From assembly GCA_963800235.1 (NCBI GenBank), contig CAWDAD010000004.1:248001-312000 (forward strand): a DNA stretch of 64,000 bases, written 5' to 3'. This stretch comes from CAVVNP01 sp963800235 (GTDB lineage Bacteria > Actinomycetota > Acidimicrobiia > Acidimicrobiales > Iamiaceae). Below, in pieces: positions 18,293 through 26,039 of the stretch. The position numbers were made by a program, and so were the translations under genes. The notes under the pieces are model-generated. The model worked only from the letters and a program-made list of their open reading frames with translations. It was not told the origin of the DNA and did not search any database. Position 1 is the first letter of the stretch. Every line of letters begins with the position of its first letter.

Positions 18293-19019
18293 GGTTGTTG
18301 GCGGTGACGGACGCCGCCGCCCCGTTCCACGCCGTCGACCCGCCGGCGACGCCGGTGAGCTGGAAGGTGACCGACGGGACCAGGCTCGACCCGTAGCGCG
18401 AGTACGGGCCGGCGGTGAGCTCGACCGAGCCGTCGGCGCCGGTCGTGCCGGTGAAGGTCGACGGCGAACCGCCCGATGGCGTCGCGGTCACCGTCACCTG
18501 GGCGCCGGCCACCGGCTGGCCGAGGTTGTCCCGGACGATGAGGGTCGTGGTCGCCTGCCAGCCGTAGCCGTAGTACACGATCTTCGTCTGCGGGCTGCCG
18601 AAGCTGGCCTCCGACGTGGTCGCCCGCGGCGCCGTCGTGGTGGTGGTCGTCGTCGTGGTGGTGGTCGTGGTGGTGGTGGTGGTCGTGCCGGTGGTCGTGG
18701 AGCTGCCGGTCGTCGACGAGCCCGTGGTCGACCCGCCGGTCGTGCTGGTGCCGGACGTGCCGCCGGAGGTGCTGGTCCCGCCGGTGGAGCCGCCGGAGCC
18801 GGACCCGCCGCCCGTCGAGGTGCCCCCCGAGCCCCCCGAGGCCCCGAGTGGCGTGGCGGCGGCGTGCAGCTTGGTGTTCGAGTTGGTGCCCAGCAGCCGC
18901 ACGGCGCCGAGGACCACCACCGCGACGAGGGCGACGATCAGGGCGTACTCGGCCAGGGTGGCGCCACGCTGGGTCGCCGGCGGCTCCGGTCGCCCCCCAT
19001 CGGTCAGCGGTGAGGACAT
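18288..19019 (-). CDS. Flp-type pilin-like protein with poly-Thr stalk and Ig-like domain
   Basis: A 243-aa protein. Residues about 17-45 (QRGATLAEYALIVALVAVVVLG) look like a class III/Flp prepilin: cleavage after Gly19 would leave Glu at +5 and a hydrophobic helix. It continues into a Gly/Ser/Thr linker, an unbroken run of 18 threonines, and a C-terminal beta domain (about 165-243: IVYYGYGWQATTTLIVRDNLG, VAGAQVTVTATPSG, GADGSVELTAGPYS) resembling bacterial Ig-like domains. Flp pilins are usually 50-70 aa, so this is an unusual surface-display architecture. No tad assembly genes are in the window. ATG 19019 is preferred over 19058 because the leader is already long. Confidence 0.65.
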   Translation of the reverse strand: MSSPLTDGGRPEPPATQRGATLAEYALIVALVAVVVLGAVRLLGTNSNTKLHAAATPLGASGGSGGTSTGGGSGSGGSTGGTSTSGGTSGTSTTGGSTTGSSTTGSSTTTGTTTTTTTTTTTTTTTTTTAPRATTSEASFGSPQTKIVYYGYGWQATTTLIVRDNLGQPVAGAQVTVTATPSGGSPSTFTGTTGADGSVELTAGPYSRYGSSLVPSVTFQLTGVAGGSTAWNGAAASVTANNP

Positions 19020-19035
19020 GGTCGCCTTGTCGGAA

Positions 19036-19091
19036 GCAACTGTTGCCCTCATGAGCAACTTGGGCCGCTGACCTGCGGAAACGGTCCGTTT
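19036..19091. promoter_or_regulatory. Two palindromes in the pilin/marR divergent region
   Basis: GCAACTGTTGC (19036-19046) and AAACGGTCCGTTT (19079-19091) are perfect inverted repeats in the 125-bp gap between the divergent pilin and MarR genes. MarR proteins bind such short palindromes and often control a divergent neighbour. Operator function is inferred. Confidence 0.4.
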
Positions 19092-19144
19092 GGCCCATGG
19101 GTCGACGTCGTGATCGGCGCCGCCGGATCTGGAAGGCTGCAGGG

Positions 19145-19615
19145 ATGCCGGGTGGTCAGAAGGTGTCCGATGACGTCATCGAGGCGGTGCTCGCCGCCTC
19201 TCGAGGGCTGGTGGCGATGGTGGCCCGATCGGTCGAGTCGACGGCCCCGGAGGTCACCGTCCCGCAGCTCCGGGTCGTGGCCATCCTGGCCACCAACGGG
19301 CCCGAGACCCTGACGGCGCTGGCGGCCGACCTGTCGTCCTCACCGCCGTCGACGAGCCGCCTCTGCGACCGCCTCGAGCAGAAGGGCCTCATCGTCCGCA
19401 AGCCGGGTGCCAACAGCCGACGGGAGATCAGCGTCGAGCTCACCGACGCTGGGGCCGAGCTCTACCACCAGGTCGTCGAGGCCCGCCGCCGCGAGGTCGG
19501 TGCCATGCTCGCCGGGCTGTCGGCCACCGAGCGCCGCCAGATCCTCGACGCCATCCAGGCCCTCGCCGCCCTCACCGGCGAGATGCCCGGCGCCGGGCCG
19601 TCGTCAGCCGGCTGA
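19145..19615 (+). CDS. MarR family transcriptional regulator
   Basis: A 156-aa regulator with a MarR winged helix: VPQLRVVAILATNGPETLTALAADL, helix-turn-helix SSSPPSTSRLCDRLEQKGLIVRK, wing GANSRREISVELTDAG, flanked by dimerisation helices. It acts as a dimer, usually a repressor released by small aromatic ligands or oxidation; there is a Cys in the recognition helix region (RLCDRL). It is divergent from the pilin-like gene and convergent with glpD (9-bp gap). ATG 19145 chosen for family length. Confidence 0.85.
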   Translation: MPGGQKVSDDVIEAVLAASRGLVAMVARSVESTAPEVTVPQLRVVAILATNGPETLTALAADLSSSPPSTSRLCDRLEQKGLIVRKPGANSRREISVELTDAGAELYHQVVEARRREVGAMLAGLSATERRQILDAIQALAALTGEMPGAGPSSAG

Positions 19616-19624
19616 ACGAACCGC

Positions 19625-21319
19625 TCAGACGGCGGCGAGCCCGTCGAGTGGCGGGACCGGCTCGCCCCTGTCGACGCTCGCCCGCTCCTCGGCGACGGCG
19701 GCGCGGTAGGCGGCGACCTGCTCGGCCTGGGCGGCCTCGTCGAGGCCGAGCTCGGGCGCGATCAGCGCGGCCACCTCCCGGGCCGCCGCCACCGACGCGT
19801 CGCGGGCGAGCAGCCGGGACCGGGTGCGGCGCGACAGGACGTCGTCGACGGTTCGAGCCATCTCGTAGCGGGCCGCGTAGACGGCCTCGGCCCGCAGGTA
19901 GGGGAGCCCGGCGACCAGGCGGTCGCCGAGGGCGGGGTCGCGCTCGACCATGGCCACCACCGTCCGGGCGTCGCCGCCGTAGCGGTCGGCCAGGTGCTCG
20001 ATCGCCTCACGGCCGAGCGGCCCCCGGTGGGCGGCTCGGTCGCGCACCGAGTGGTAGCCGTCGGCGCCTCGCAGCGGGAGGTTCTTGGTGCGGCTGCGCC
20101 GGGTGGTCCGTCCCTCGACGCCCTCGCCGAGCACCCGCATGACCTGGTCGACGGTGTCGGCCGCCATCTCGCGGTAGGTCGTGAGCTTGCCGCCGGTGAT
20201 GGTGATGACCCCGGACCCGGAGGGCAGGACCTGGTGCCGGCGCGAGAGGTCGGCGGTGCGCCCGCTGGCCGCGCTCTTCACCAGCGGGCGCAGCCCCGCC
20301 CAGGTGCCGATGATGTCGGCGCTGGAGATGGTCGTGGTGGTGGCGTGGTTGATGGCCCGCAGGAGGTACTCGACGTCGTCGGGCGTGCACTGCGGGTCGT
20401 CGAGCGGGCCGTCGTAGTCGGTGTCGGTGGTGCCGATGTAGGTGAACTCGCCCCACGGGACCACGAAGACCGACCGCTTGTCCTTCGGGACCGGCACGAC
20501 CACGGCGATGTCGTTGCGGACCAGCTCCCAGGGCACCGTGATGTGGATGCCCTTGGCCGGTCGGATCGAGTCGGGGTGGACGCCCTCGTCGAGGGCGCGG
20601 ACCTCGTCGGCCCAGACGCCGGTGGCGTTGACGATGGCCGAGCACCGGACCCTGATCTCCTCGCCGTCGGCCTCGACCGTCGCGGCCTCGACCCGCCCGG
20701 CGCCGTCCTTGTGGACCGCGACCAGCCGGCACCGGTTGGCCATCGCCGCGCCGAAGTCGATCGCCGCGGTGCGGGCCAGGGTCAGGGTGAGGCGGGCGTC
20801 GTCGACGGTGGCGTCGTAGTACTTGTAGGCCGACACGAGCCGGTCCTCGGGCAGGGTCGGCATGTGGGCCAGGGCCTCGTCGTTCGACAACCGCTCGTGG
20901 AGCTTGCCGATGCGGGCCCCGCCGGTGAGGTCGTACATCCACATGGCGGTGCCGAGGGCCCGCGCCAGCTTGGGGTTGAGCACGCCGTCGCGCCCGAAGA
21001 TCGGGATCAGGAACGGCAGCAGCTTGACCAGGTGCGGCGCGTTGCGGGTGAGCCGCTGGCGCTCGTGCAGCGCCTCGTAGACCAGGCGGAGCTCGCCCTG
21101 CTGGAGGTAGCGCAGCCCGCCGTGGGCCAGCTTCGAGGACTTGGACGAGGTGCCGGAGGCGAAGTCGTCACGCTCGACGAGGGCGGTGCGCAGGCCCCGC
21201 GAGGCGGCGTCGAGGGCGGTGCCGGCCCCGGTCACCCCGCCGCCGACCACCAGCACGTCGAAGGGGTCGTCGTGCAGCCGTCGCAGCGACTCGGCCCGGT
21301 CGAACCAGTGGAGGGTCAT
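19625..21319 (-). CDS. glpD: Glycerol-3-phosphate dehydrogenase, FAD-dependent
   Basis: A 564-aa flavoprotein oxidising sn-glycerol-3-phosphate to DHAP and passing electrons to quinone at the membrane. FAD motif DVLVVGGGVTGAGTALDAASRG at the N-terminus is followed by RDDFASGTSSKSSKLAHGGLRYL (given in part), KYYDATVDDARL, VNATGVWAD, PAKGIHI, GTTDTDYDG and GGKLTTYREMA, all GlpD signatures; the C-terminal alpha domain is present. Length is normal. The start MTLHWFDR (21319) is favoured over an ATG 14 codons upstream. With the glycerol kinases it completes glycerol catabolism. Confidence 0.92.
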   Translation of the reverse strand: MTLHWFDRAESLRRLHDDPFDVLVVGGGVTGAGTALDAASRGLRTALVERDDFASGTSSKSSKLAHGGLRYLQQGELRLVYEALHERQRLTRNAPHLVKLLPFLIPIFGRDGVLNPKLARALGTAMWMYDLTGGARIGKLHERLSNDEALAHMPTLPEDRLVSAYKYYDATVDDARLTLTLARTAAIDFGAAMANRCRLVAVHKDGAGRVEAATVEADGEEIRVRCSAIVNATGVWADEVRALDEGVHPDSIRPAKGIHITVPWELVRNDIAVVVPVPKDKRSVFVVPWGEFTYIGTTDTDYDGPLDDPQCTPDDVEYLLRAINHATTTTISSADIIGTWAGLRPLVKSAASGRTADLSRRHQVLPSGSGVITITGGKLTTYREMAADTVDQVMRVLGEGVEGRTTRRSRTKNLPLRGADGYHSVRDRAAHRGPLGREAIEHLADRYGGDARTVVAMVERDPALGDRLVAGLPYLRAEAVYAARYEMARTVDDVLSRRTRSRLLARDASVAAAREVAALIAPELGLDEAAQAEQVAAYRAAVAEERASVDRGEPVPPLDGLAAV

Positions 21320-21403
21320 CGGCGGCGGCGGGAACGAGGGGCCATGGCCCGATGCTCCCACGCCGGGGCCGCCGCCAGGAAGGCCGGAGCCGGCCCCTCC
21401 CAG

Positions 21404-21419
21404 TCAACAATCGTTGTCA
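21404..21419 (+). promoter_or_regulatory. Candidate Fur/PerR-type operator overlapping the -35 box
   Basis: TCAACAATCGTTGTCA is a near-palindrome (ACAA-TCG-TTGT core) just upstream of the Fur-family gene. Its right half, TTGTCA (21414-21419), is a good -35 box 17 bp from the -10 at 21437. Fur-family regulators bind AT-richer dyads of this size, so autoregulation is likely, but this is inference. Confidence 0.5.
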
Positions 21420-21436
21420 TCAAGCAGGGGTGGCGG

Positions 21437-21442
21437 TAGCAT
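21437..21442 (+). promoter_or_regulatory. -10 hexamer, leaderless promoter of the Fur-family gene
   Basis: TAGCAT with a -35 TTGTCA 17 bp upstream and GTG 7 nt downstream at 21450. The ATG at 21441 overlaps the hexamer and so should not be in the transcript. Confidence 0.65.
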
Positions 21443-21449
21443 GGAGGCC

Positions 21450-21953
21450 GTGAAGTCCCCCGACGAGCTGACCGAGGCCTTCCGGGCGCGTGGGCTCAAG
21501 GTGACGCCCCAACGGCAGTGCATCTTCCGCATCCTCCACGGCGACCGGGGCCATCCCACCGCCGAGTCGGTCCACGCCCGGGCCCTCGCCGAGATGCCCA
21601 CCATCTCGCTGCGCACCGTGTACCAGACGCTGCACGACCTGACCGCCATGGGCGAGCTCGCCCAGCTCGAGCTCGGCACCGGCTCCGCCCGCTTCGACCC
21701 CACCCTCGACACCCACCACCACCTGGTGTGCGAGGACTGCGGCACGGTCATCGACGTGCACGCCGACTACCCGGGTGTCGTCCTCCCCGACGGCGTGGAC
21801 CACGGCTTCACCGTGTCGAGCACCGAGATCGTCTTCCGCGGTCGCTGCGACGCGTGCGCCGACCCGTCCGGGACGACCGCCACCGGGACGACAGGCACCG
21901 GGACGACAGGCACCGGGACGAGAGCCACCGATCGCGTCGCCGCCCCCGCCTGA
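21450..21953 (+). CDS. Fur-family regulator (PerR-like by context)
   Basis: A 167-aa metalloregulator. Its winged helix is at about 5-80 (KVTPQRQCIFRIL, TISLRTVYQTLHDL) and the dimer domain has the metal and zinc ligands: RFDPTLDTHHHLVCEDCG (CxxC), HADYPG and a second CDAC pair. Two CxxC pairs are typical of the structural Zn site in PerR, Fur and Zur. A rubrerythrin gene 60 bp downstream favours peroxide sensing (PerR). The C-terminus has a short TGTGTT repeat from a 15-bp tandem DNA repeat near 21891-21925. It is probably autoregulated through the 21404-21419 dyad. Confidence 0.85.
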   Translation: MKSPDELTEAFRARGLKVTPQRQCIFRILHGDRGHPTAESVHARALAEMPTISLRTVYQTLHDLTAMGELAQLELGTGSARFDPTLDTHHHLVCEDCGTVIDVHADYPGVVLPDGVDHGFTVSSTEIVFRGRCDACADPSGTTATGTTGTGTTGTGTRATDRVAAPA

Positions 21954-22013
21954 CGCCCGCCAGATCCGCCCACCTCCTCCAACCCACCACAACCAAAGGA
22001 GCATCAGCACCTC

Positions 22014-22436
<423 letters not shown>

Positions 22437-22460
22437 TCGCACCTGCACCACCGATCGACC

Positions 22461-22494
22461 GCGCCGGCCCCGGGGTCCGCTCCGGGGCCGGCGC
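22461..22494 (+). terminator. Strong GC hairpin between rubrerythrin and DUF3501 genes
   Basis: GCGCCGGCCCCGG (22461-22473) pairs perfectly with CCGGGGCCGGCGC (22482-22494) over an 8-nt loop. It lies 25 nt after the rubrerythrin stop and 40 nt before the next start, so it may be a terminator, an mRNA stabiliser or an attenuator between the two genes. Confidence 0.6.
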
Positions 22495-22534
22495 GCTCGG
22501 CCGGTCGCCCACCCACCGGCCCGAGAGGAGCCCC

Positions 22535-23149
22535 ATGAACGAGACCACCGCCTCCCGCAAGCTGACCCTCGACGACATCGCCGACCAGCGGGCCTACGCA
22601 CGCGAGCGCGACGAGTTCCGCTCCCGGGTCCGCGCCGCCAAGGCCCTGCGCCGGGTGCACGTCGGTCCGATCGTCACCCTCGTCTTCGAGAACCGGGACA
22701 CGGTGCGCCACCAGATCCAGGAGATGGCCCGGGTCGAGCGCATCGTGACCGACGAGGGGATCGAGGCCGAGCTGGCCACCTACAACCCCCTGATCCCCGA
22801 GCCCGGCCACCTCTCGGCGACCCTGTTCATCGAGCTGACCACCGACGCCGACCTGCGGGAGTGGTTGCCGAAGCTGGTCGGCATCGAGACCCGCATCGAG
22901 CTGCGCCTCGGCTCCGGCGACGACGCCGAGGTCGTGCGGTGCGAGGTCGATCCCGCCCACGAGGCCCAGCTCACCCGCGAGGAGATCACCGCCTCGGTGC
23001 ACTACGTCTCCTTCGCCCTCACCGACGAGCAGGTGGAGCGGGTGGCGGACGGCCCGGTCGAGGTGGCCGTCGCCCACCCCGCCTACCAGCACACGACCCG
23101 GCTCGAGCCCGCCACGGTCGAGGAGCTGCTCACCGACCTGCGCCCGTAG
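22535..23149 (+). CDS. DUF3501 family protein
   Basis: A 204-aa protein matching DUF3501: LTLDDIADQRAYARERDEFR near the start and the conserved core RRVHVGPIVTLVFENRDTVR, then QIQEMARVERI; the C-terminal half contains HYVSFALTDEQV. The biochemical role is not known. The family is frequently encoded beside rubrerythrin and Fe-S oxidoreductases, and the same neighbourhood is seen here, so a part in oxidative-stress defence is inferred. ATG 22535 has a GAGAGGAG ribosome-binding site. Confidence 0.85.
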   Translation: MNETTASRKLTLDDIADQRAYARERDEFRSRVRAAKALRRVHVGPIVTLVFENRDTVRHQIQEMARVERIVTDEGIEAELATYNPLIPEPGHLSATLFIELTTDADLREWLPKLVGIETRIELRLGSGDDAEVVRCEVDPAHEAQLTREEITASVHYVSFALTDEQVERVADGPVEVAVAHPAYQHTTRLEPATVEELLTDLRP

Positions 23150-23347
23150 GCCGCCCCGCCCCGCCCCGCTCCACGACCAAGGAGGCGCTCATCTGGACAC
23201 CGGTTCCGGGCCGGACTAATACTCGACCCTTCGCTCACCCGGGTCGGCGAGCGGTCCGGTTCCAGCCATCGGGACCAGGTACCTCGATCCGGTGTGGCAC
23301 GTACCTGTCGTCGAGGTGACCTGCTGGTCGCACCCCGCTCACAAGCC
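23150..23347. other. Gene-free upstream region of the WhiB gene
   Basis: About 200 bp with no convincing ORF. It probably holds the whiB promoter and a long leader: a TAATAC hexamer lies near 23217 and AGGTAC/GTACCT form a weak dyad near 23278-23308. No clear terminator or known riboswitch is seen. Confidence 0.3.
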
Positions 23348-23608
23348 ATGTCCGTGATCGAAACCGCCATCATCGACCTCCCTTGGCGCAAGAAGGCCGC
23401 CTGCCAGGGGCTCGACCCCGACATCTTCTACCCGTCCTCCGAGGACGAGGTCGACGCCGAGCCCGCCAAGGCGGTGTGCCTGCAGTGCCCGGTGCAGCAG
23501 GCGTGCCTCGACCACGCCATCGGCTCCCGGGAGAAGGACGGCATCTGGGGCGGGTACACCGAGCGGGAGCGGCGGCGGCTGATCCGCCAGCGGCGCCGGT
23601 CGGCGTGA
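23348..23608 (+). CDS. WhiB-family iron-sulfur transcriptional regulator
   Basis: An 86-aa actinobacteria-specific regulator. The four Fe-S cluster cysteines are Cys19, Cys44, Cys47 and Cys53 (AACQG, CLQCPVQQAC), followed by the turn GIWGGYTERERRRL and a basic C-terminal tail (RQRRRSA) for DNA contact. WhiB proteins hold an NO- and O2-sensitive 4Fe-4S cluster and work with sigma factors. Size and motif spacing fit WhiB1/WhmD-type proteins. The ATG at 23348 gives the family length. Confidence 0.92.
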   Translation: MSVIETAIIDLPWRKKAACQGLDPDIFYPSSEDEVDAEPAKAVCLQCPVQQACLDHAIGSREKDGIWGGYTERERRRLIRQRRRSA

Positions 23609-23624
23609 GCCGGGGTCCGGGGCC

Positions 23625-24140
23625 GTGCCAACCGCCGAGGTGCGGGTCACGGTGCGCCGGATCACCGACGCCGACGGACCGCTGCTCCGCCGCACCCGCC
23701 TGGCCGCCCTGCGCGACACCCCCGGCGAGTTCTCCACCCGCCTGACCGACGCCGAGGCCCTCACTCCCGACCGGTGGGCCGAGATCGCCGCCGGCAACTC
23801 GTCCGGCTCGAACCAGGCCATCTGGTTCGCCGAGGCGGCGGGGGAGTGCGCGGGGATGCTGGCCGCCTTCCGCACCTTCGACGACGTGGTCACGCTCACC
23901 TCGCTGTGGGCAGCCCCCGGCTACCGGCAGATCGGCGTGGCCGACGCCCTGGTGGCGGAGGCGACCGGGTGGGCCACGGCCGGGCGGGCCGGCGCCCTGC
24001 GCATCTGGATGCGCGAGCGCAACGAGCAGGTGCGGGCCTTCTACGCCGACCTCGGCTTCGAGCCCACGGGTCAGTCCATGGCCTACGAGCGCGATCCGTC
24101 GCAGCGCGAGGTGGAGCTTCGCCGGCCGCTGCCGCGCTGA
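23625..24140 (+). CDS. GNAT family N-acetyltransferase
   Basis: A 171-aa acyltransferase with the GNAT fold: VRRITDADGPLLRRTRLAAL at the start, central strands AIWFAEAAGECAGMLA, acetyl-CoA loop APGYRQIGVADALVAEA and C-terminal AFYADLGFEPTGQSMAYERD. The substrate cannot be told. It starts with GTG 16 nt after the WhiB stop, so it may be co-transcribed. Confidence 0.85.
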   Translation: MPTAEVRVTVRRITDADGPLLRRTRLAALRDTPGEFSTRLTDAEALTPDRWAEIAAGNSSGSNQAIWFAEAAGECAGMLAAFRTFDDVVTLTSLWAAPGYRQIGVADALVAEATGWATAGRAGALRIWMRERNEQVRAFYADLGFEPTGQSMAYERDPSQREVELRRPLPR

Positions 24141-24184
24141 CCGGCTGCGTGTCGCCCACCGGACGGCGCCGATCGTGCCGCCGC

Positions 24185-24190
24185 TAGCTT
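24185..24190 (+). promoter_or_regulatory. -10 hexamer, leaderless promoter of acyl-CoA dehydrogenase
   Basis: TAGCTT, 8 nt, then ATG at 24199. Confidence 0.55.
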
Positions 24191-24198
24191 CGGGCGCC

Positions 24199-25368
24199 AT
24201 GGACTTCGCCCTCTCCGACGAGCTCGCTGCGCTGCAGGAGACCTGCCGCAAGATCGCCCAGGAGAAGGTCAAGCCCCGGGCCCGGGAGATCGACGAGTCC
24301 TCCGAGTACCCCCAGGACCTGTTCGAGGTGTTCCGCGACGCCGGCCTGCTGGGGCTGTGCATCCCCACCGACCTGGGAGGCAGCGGAGCCGGGATCACGG
24401 GCCTCACCATCGCCATCGAGGAGGTGGCCAAGTACTCGAACACCGCGGCCCTGATGCTGCTGCTGACCCGACTGCCGACCGGGCCGGTGATGATCGCCGG
24501 CAGCCGTGACCAGAACGAGCGCTACGTGGCCGGCATCGCCGACGGCTCGCTGCGGGCCGGCTTCGGCCTGTCCGAGCCCCAGGCCGGCAGCGACGTGATG
24601 GGCATGCGGACCCGGGCGGTGCCCGACGGCGACGACTGGATCCTGAACGGCACCAAGTGCTGGATGTCGGGCGTGGTGCAGGCCGACTGGTACACGGTCT
24701 TCGCCAAGACCAGCGAGGACGTGACCGCCCGCAAGCACGACGCTGTCACCGCCTTCGTCGTCGAGCGGGGGTGGGACGGCGTCGAGGTCGGCAGCACCGA
24801 CCGCAAGATGGGCGTGCGCGGCATCGACACGGGCGAGCTGCTGCTGAGCGACGTCCGGGTGCCGAAGGAGAACGTGATCGGTGAGGTCGGCGGGTTCCAG
24901 CTCGCCATGCAGGGCCTGAACTCGATGCGCCCGATCGTGGCGGCCCGCGGCATCGGGCTGGCCGAGGGGGCGCTCATGTACGCCACCGAGTACGTCCAGC
25001 AGCGGGAGGCGTTCCGCCAGACCATCGCCGACTTCCAGGGCATCCAGTGGAAGATCGCCGACCTGGCCACCAAGATCGAGGCGGCCCGGCTGCTCACCTA
25101 CCGGGCGGCCTGGATGGCCGACCGGGGCGAGTTCACCAAGGAGTTCGTGCCGTACCTGTCGATGGCCAAGTACTACGCCTCGGAGGTGGCGGTCGAGGCG
25201 GCCAACGACTGCCTCCAGATGCTGGGCGCCGCCGGGTACATGAAGGACCACCTGACCGAGCTCTTCTACCGCGACGCCCGCCAGCTCACCATCGTCGAGG
25301 GGACGAGCCAGGTGCAGCTGGGCCTCATCGGGCGTGGCGTGCTCGCTCGCGACCTGTGGTGGGACTGA
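24199..25368 (+). CDS. Acyl-CoA dehydrogenase
   Basis: A 389-aa FAD enzyme for the first step of fatty-acid or branched-chain acyl-CoA beta-oxidation, giving electrons to ETF. Motifs: FGLSEPQAGSDVMGMRTRA (flavin and substrate contacts), GTKCWMSG, KMGVRGIDTGEL, GLAEGALMYATEYVQQREAF, CLQMLGAAGYMKD, and VEGTSQVQ carrying the catalytic Glu367. Length is typical of short-chain or isovaleryl-type enzymes. It is monocistronic with a leaderless promoter. Chain-length specificity unknown. Confidence 0.92.
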   Translation: MDFALSDELAALQETCRKIAQEKVKPRAREIDESSEYPQDLFEVFRDAGLLGLCIPTDLGGSGAGITGLTIAIEEVAKYSNTAALMLLLTRLPTGPVMIAGSRDQNERYVAGIADGSLRAGFGLSEPQAGSDVMGMRTRAVPDGDDWILNGTKCWMSGVVQADWYTVFAKTSEDVTARKHDAVTAFVVERGWDGVEVGSTDRKMGVRGIDTGELLLSDVRVPKENVIGEVGGFQLAMQGLNSMRPIVAARGIGLAEGALMYATEYVQQREAFRQTIADFQGIQWKIADLATKIEAARLLTYRAAWMADRGEFTKEFVPYLSMAKYYASEVAVEAANDCLQMLGAAGYMKDHLTELFYRDARQLTIVEGTSQVQLGLIGRGVLARDLWWD

Positions 25369-25472
25369 TCGCCGCCCGGGAGGCGTGACCGCGGCGCGGG
25401 CGTTCAGGTAGCCGTCAGGAGCAGGTCGCGCAGCCGAAACCGTTCGCTCACGGGGCCGAAACAGCGGCTTCC

Positions 25473-25478
25473 TAGCGT
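25473..25478 (+). promoter_or_regulatory. -10 hexamer, leaderless promoter of the 117-aa membrane protein
   Basis: TAGCGT, 6 nt, then ATG at 25485. Confidence 0.55.
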
Positions 25479-25484
25479 CGCCCC

Positions 25485-25838
25485 ATGGTCGAGGTGGAGC
25501 TGCGGGGGAGCGGGGTGCGCCGTCGGTGGCGCGCCGCCCTCCTGGTCCTGCTCCTCGTCGGCCTGCTCGGCGCCGGCCTGGCTCCCGCCGCCGGCGCCAC
25601 GAGCCGCGCTCCCGGCAAGGGGGTCGCCACCCCCGCGCACAACCAGCGCCACGCCACCACCCCCGTCAGGGTCGAGGCCCGTGCGGCCTCGTTGACCTCG
25701 CTGGCGGTCCTGGTGGCGCTGCTGGTCGTCGGGCTCGCGACCACGGTCGGTCCGTGGCTGCGCCCGACGCGGGAGCGCACGCCGCTCGGCCTCCCGGCCC
25801 GCAGCGGCGTCCGCTGGCGCGGACCGCCAGCGGTCTGA
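25485..25838 (+). CDS. Small membrane protein, function unknown
   Basis: A 117-aa protein with a basic N-terminus (VRRRWR), a first hydrophobic segment (about 16-38, ending AGAT, possibly a signal peptide), a polar middle and a second helix (about 68-90: SLTSLAVLVALLVVGLATTVG), then a basic Pro-rich tail. No family recognised. Its reality is supported by a -10 hexamer at leaderless spacing and by coding-type third-position GC. It precedes the ammonium transporter by 200 bp. Confidence 0.6.
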   Translation: MVEVELRGSGVRRRWRAALLVLLLVGLLGAGLAPAAGATSRAPGKGVATPAHNQRHATTPVRVEARAASLTSLAVLVALLVVGLATTVGPWLRPTRERTPLGLPARSGVRWRGPPAV

Positions 25839-26039
25839 CGCGCCCCGCCGGCCCTCGCCGGTCGGGCGTCACGAGGCGCGGCTGAGGTCGCGCCGGGCCG
25901 TCGGATGACGGCGGCCCTCCCCGCCGCCGCGCCCTGCCGGAGGCGGGCTCCGCACCGGCGGACCCACCGGCGGGCCGGGGGCCGAACCGGCGGCGCCACC
26001 GGTGCCATCCCACCCGAACCGAACCCAAGGAGCTGCTCC

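Noticed and set aside
18616..18700. Runs of GTG/GTC considered as a microsatellite or regulatory repeat
   Set aside because: On the minus strand they are in-frame ACC/ACG codons of the poly-threonine stalk.
23370..24443. A 357-codon minus-strand frame opposite whiB and the GNAT gene
   Set aside because: Antisense of two well-supported genes, no recognisable domain.
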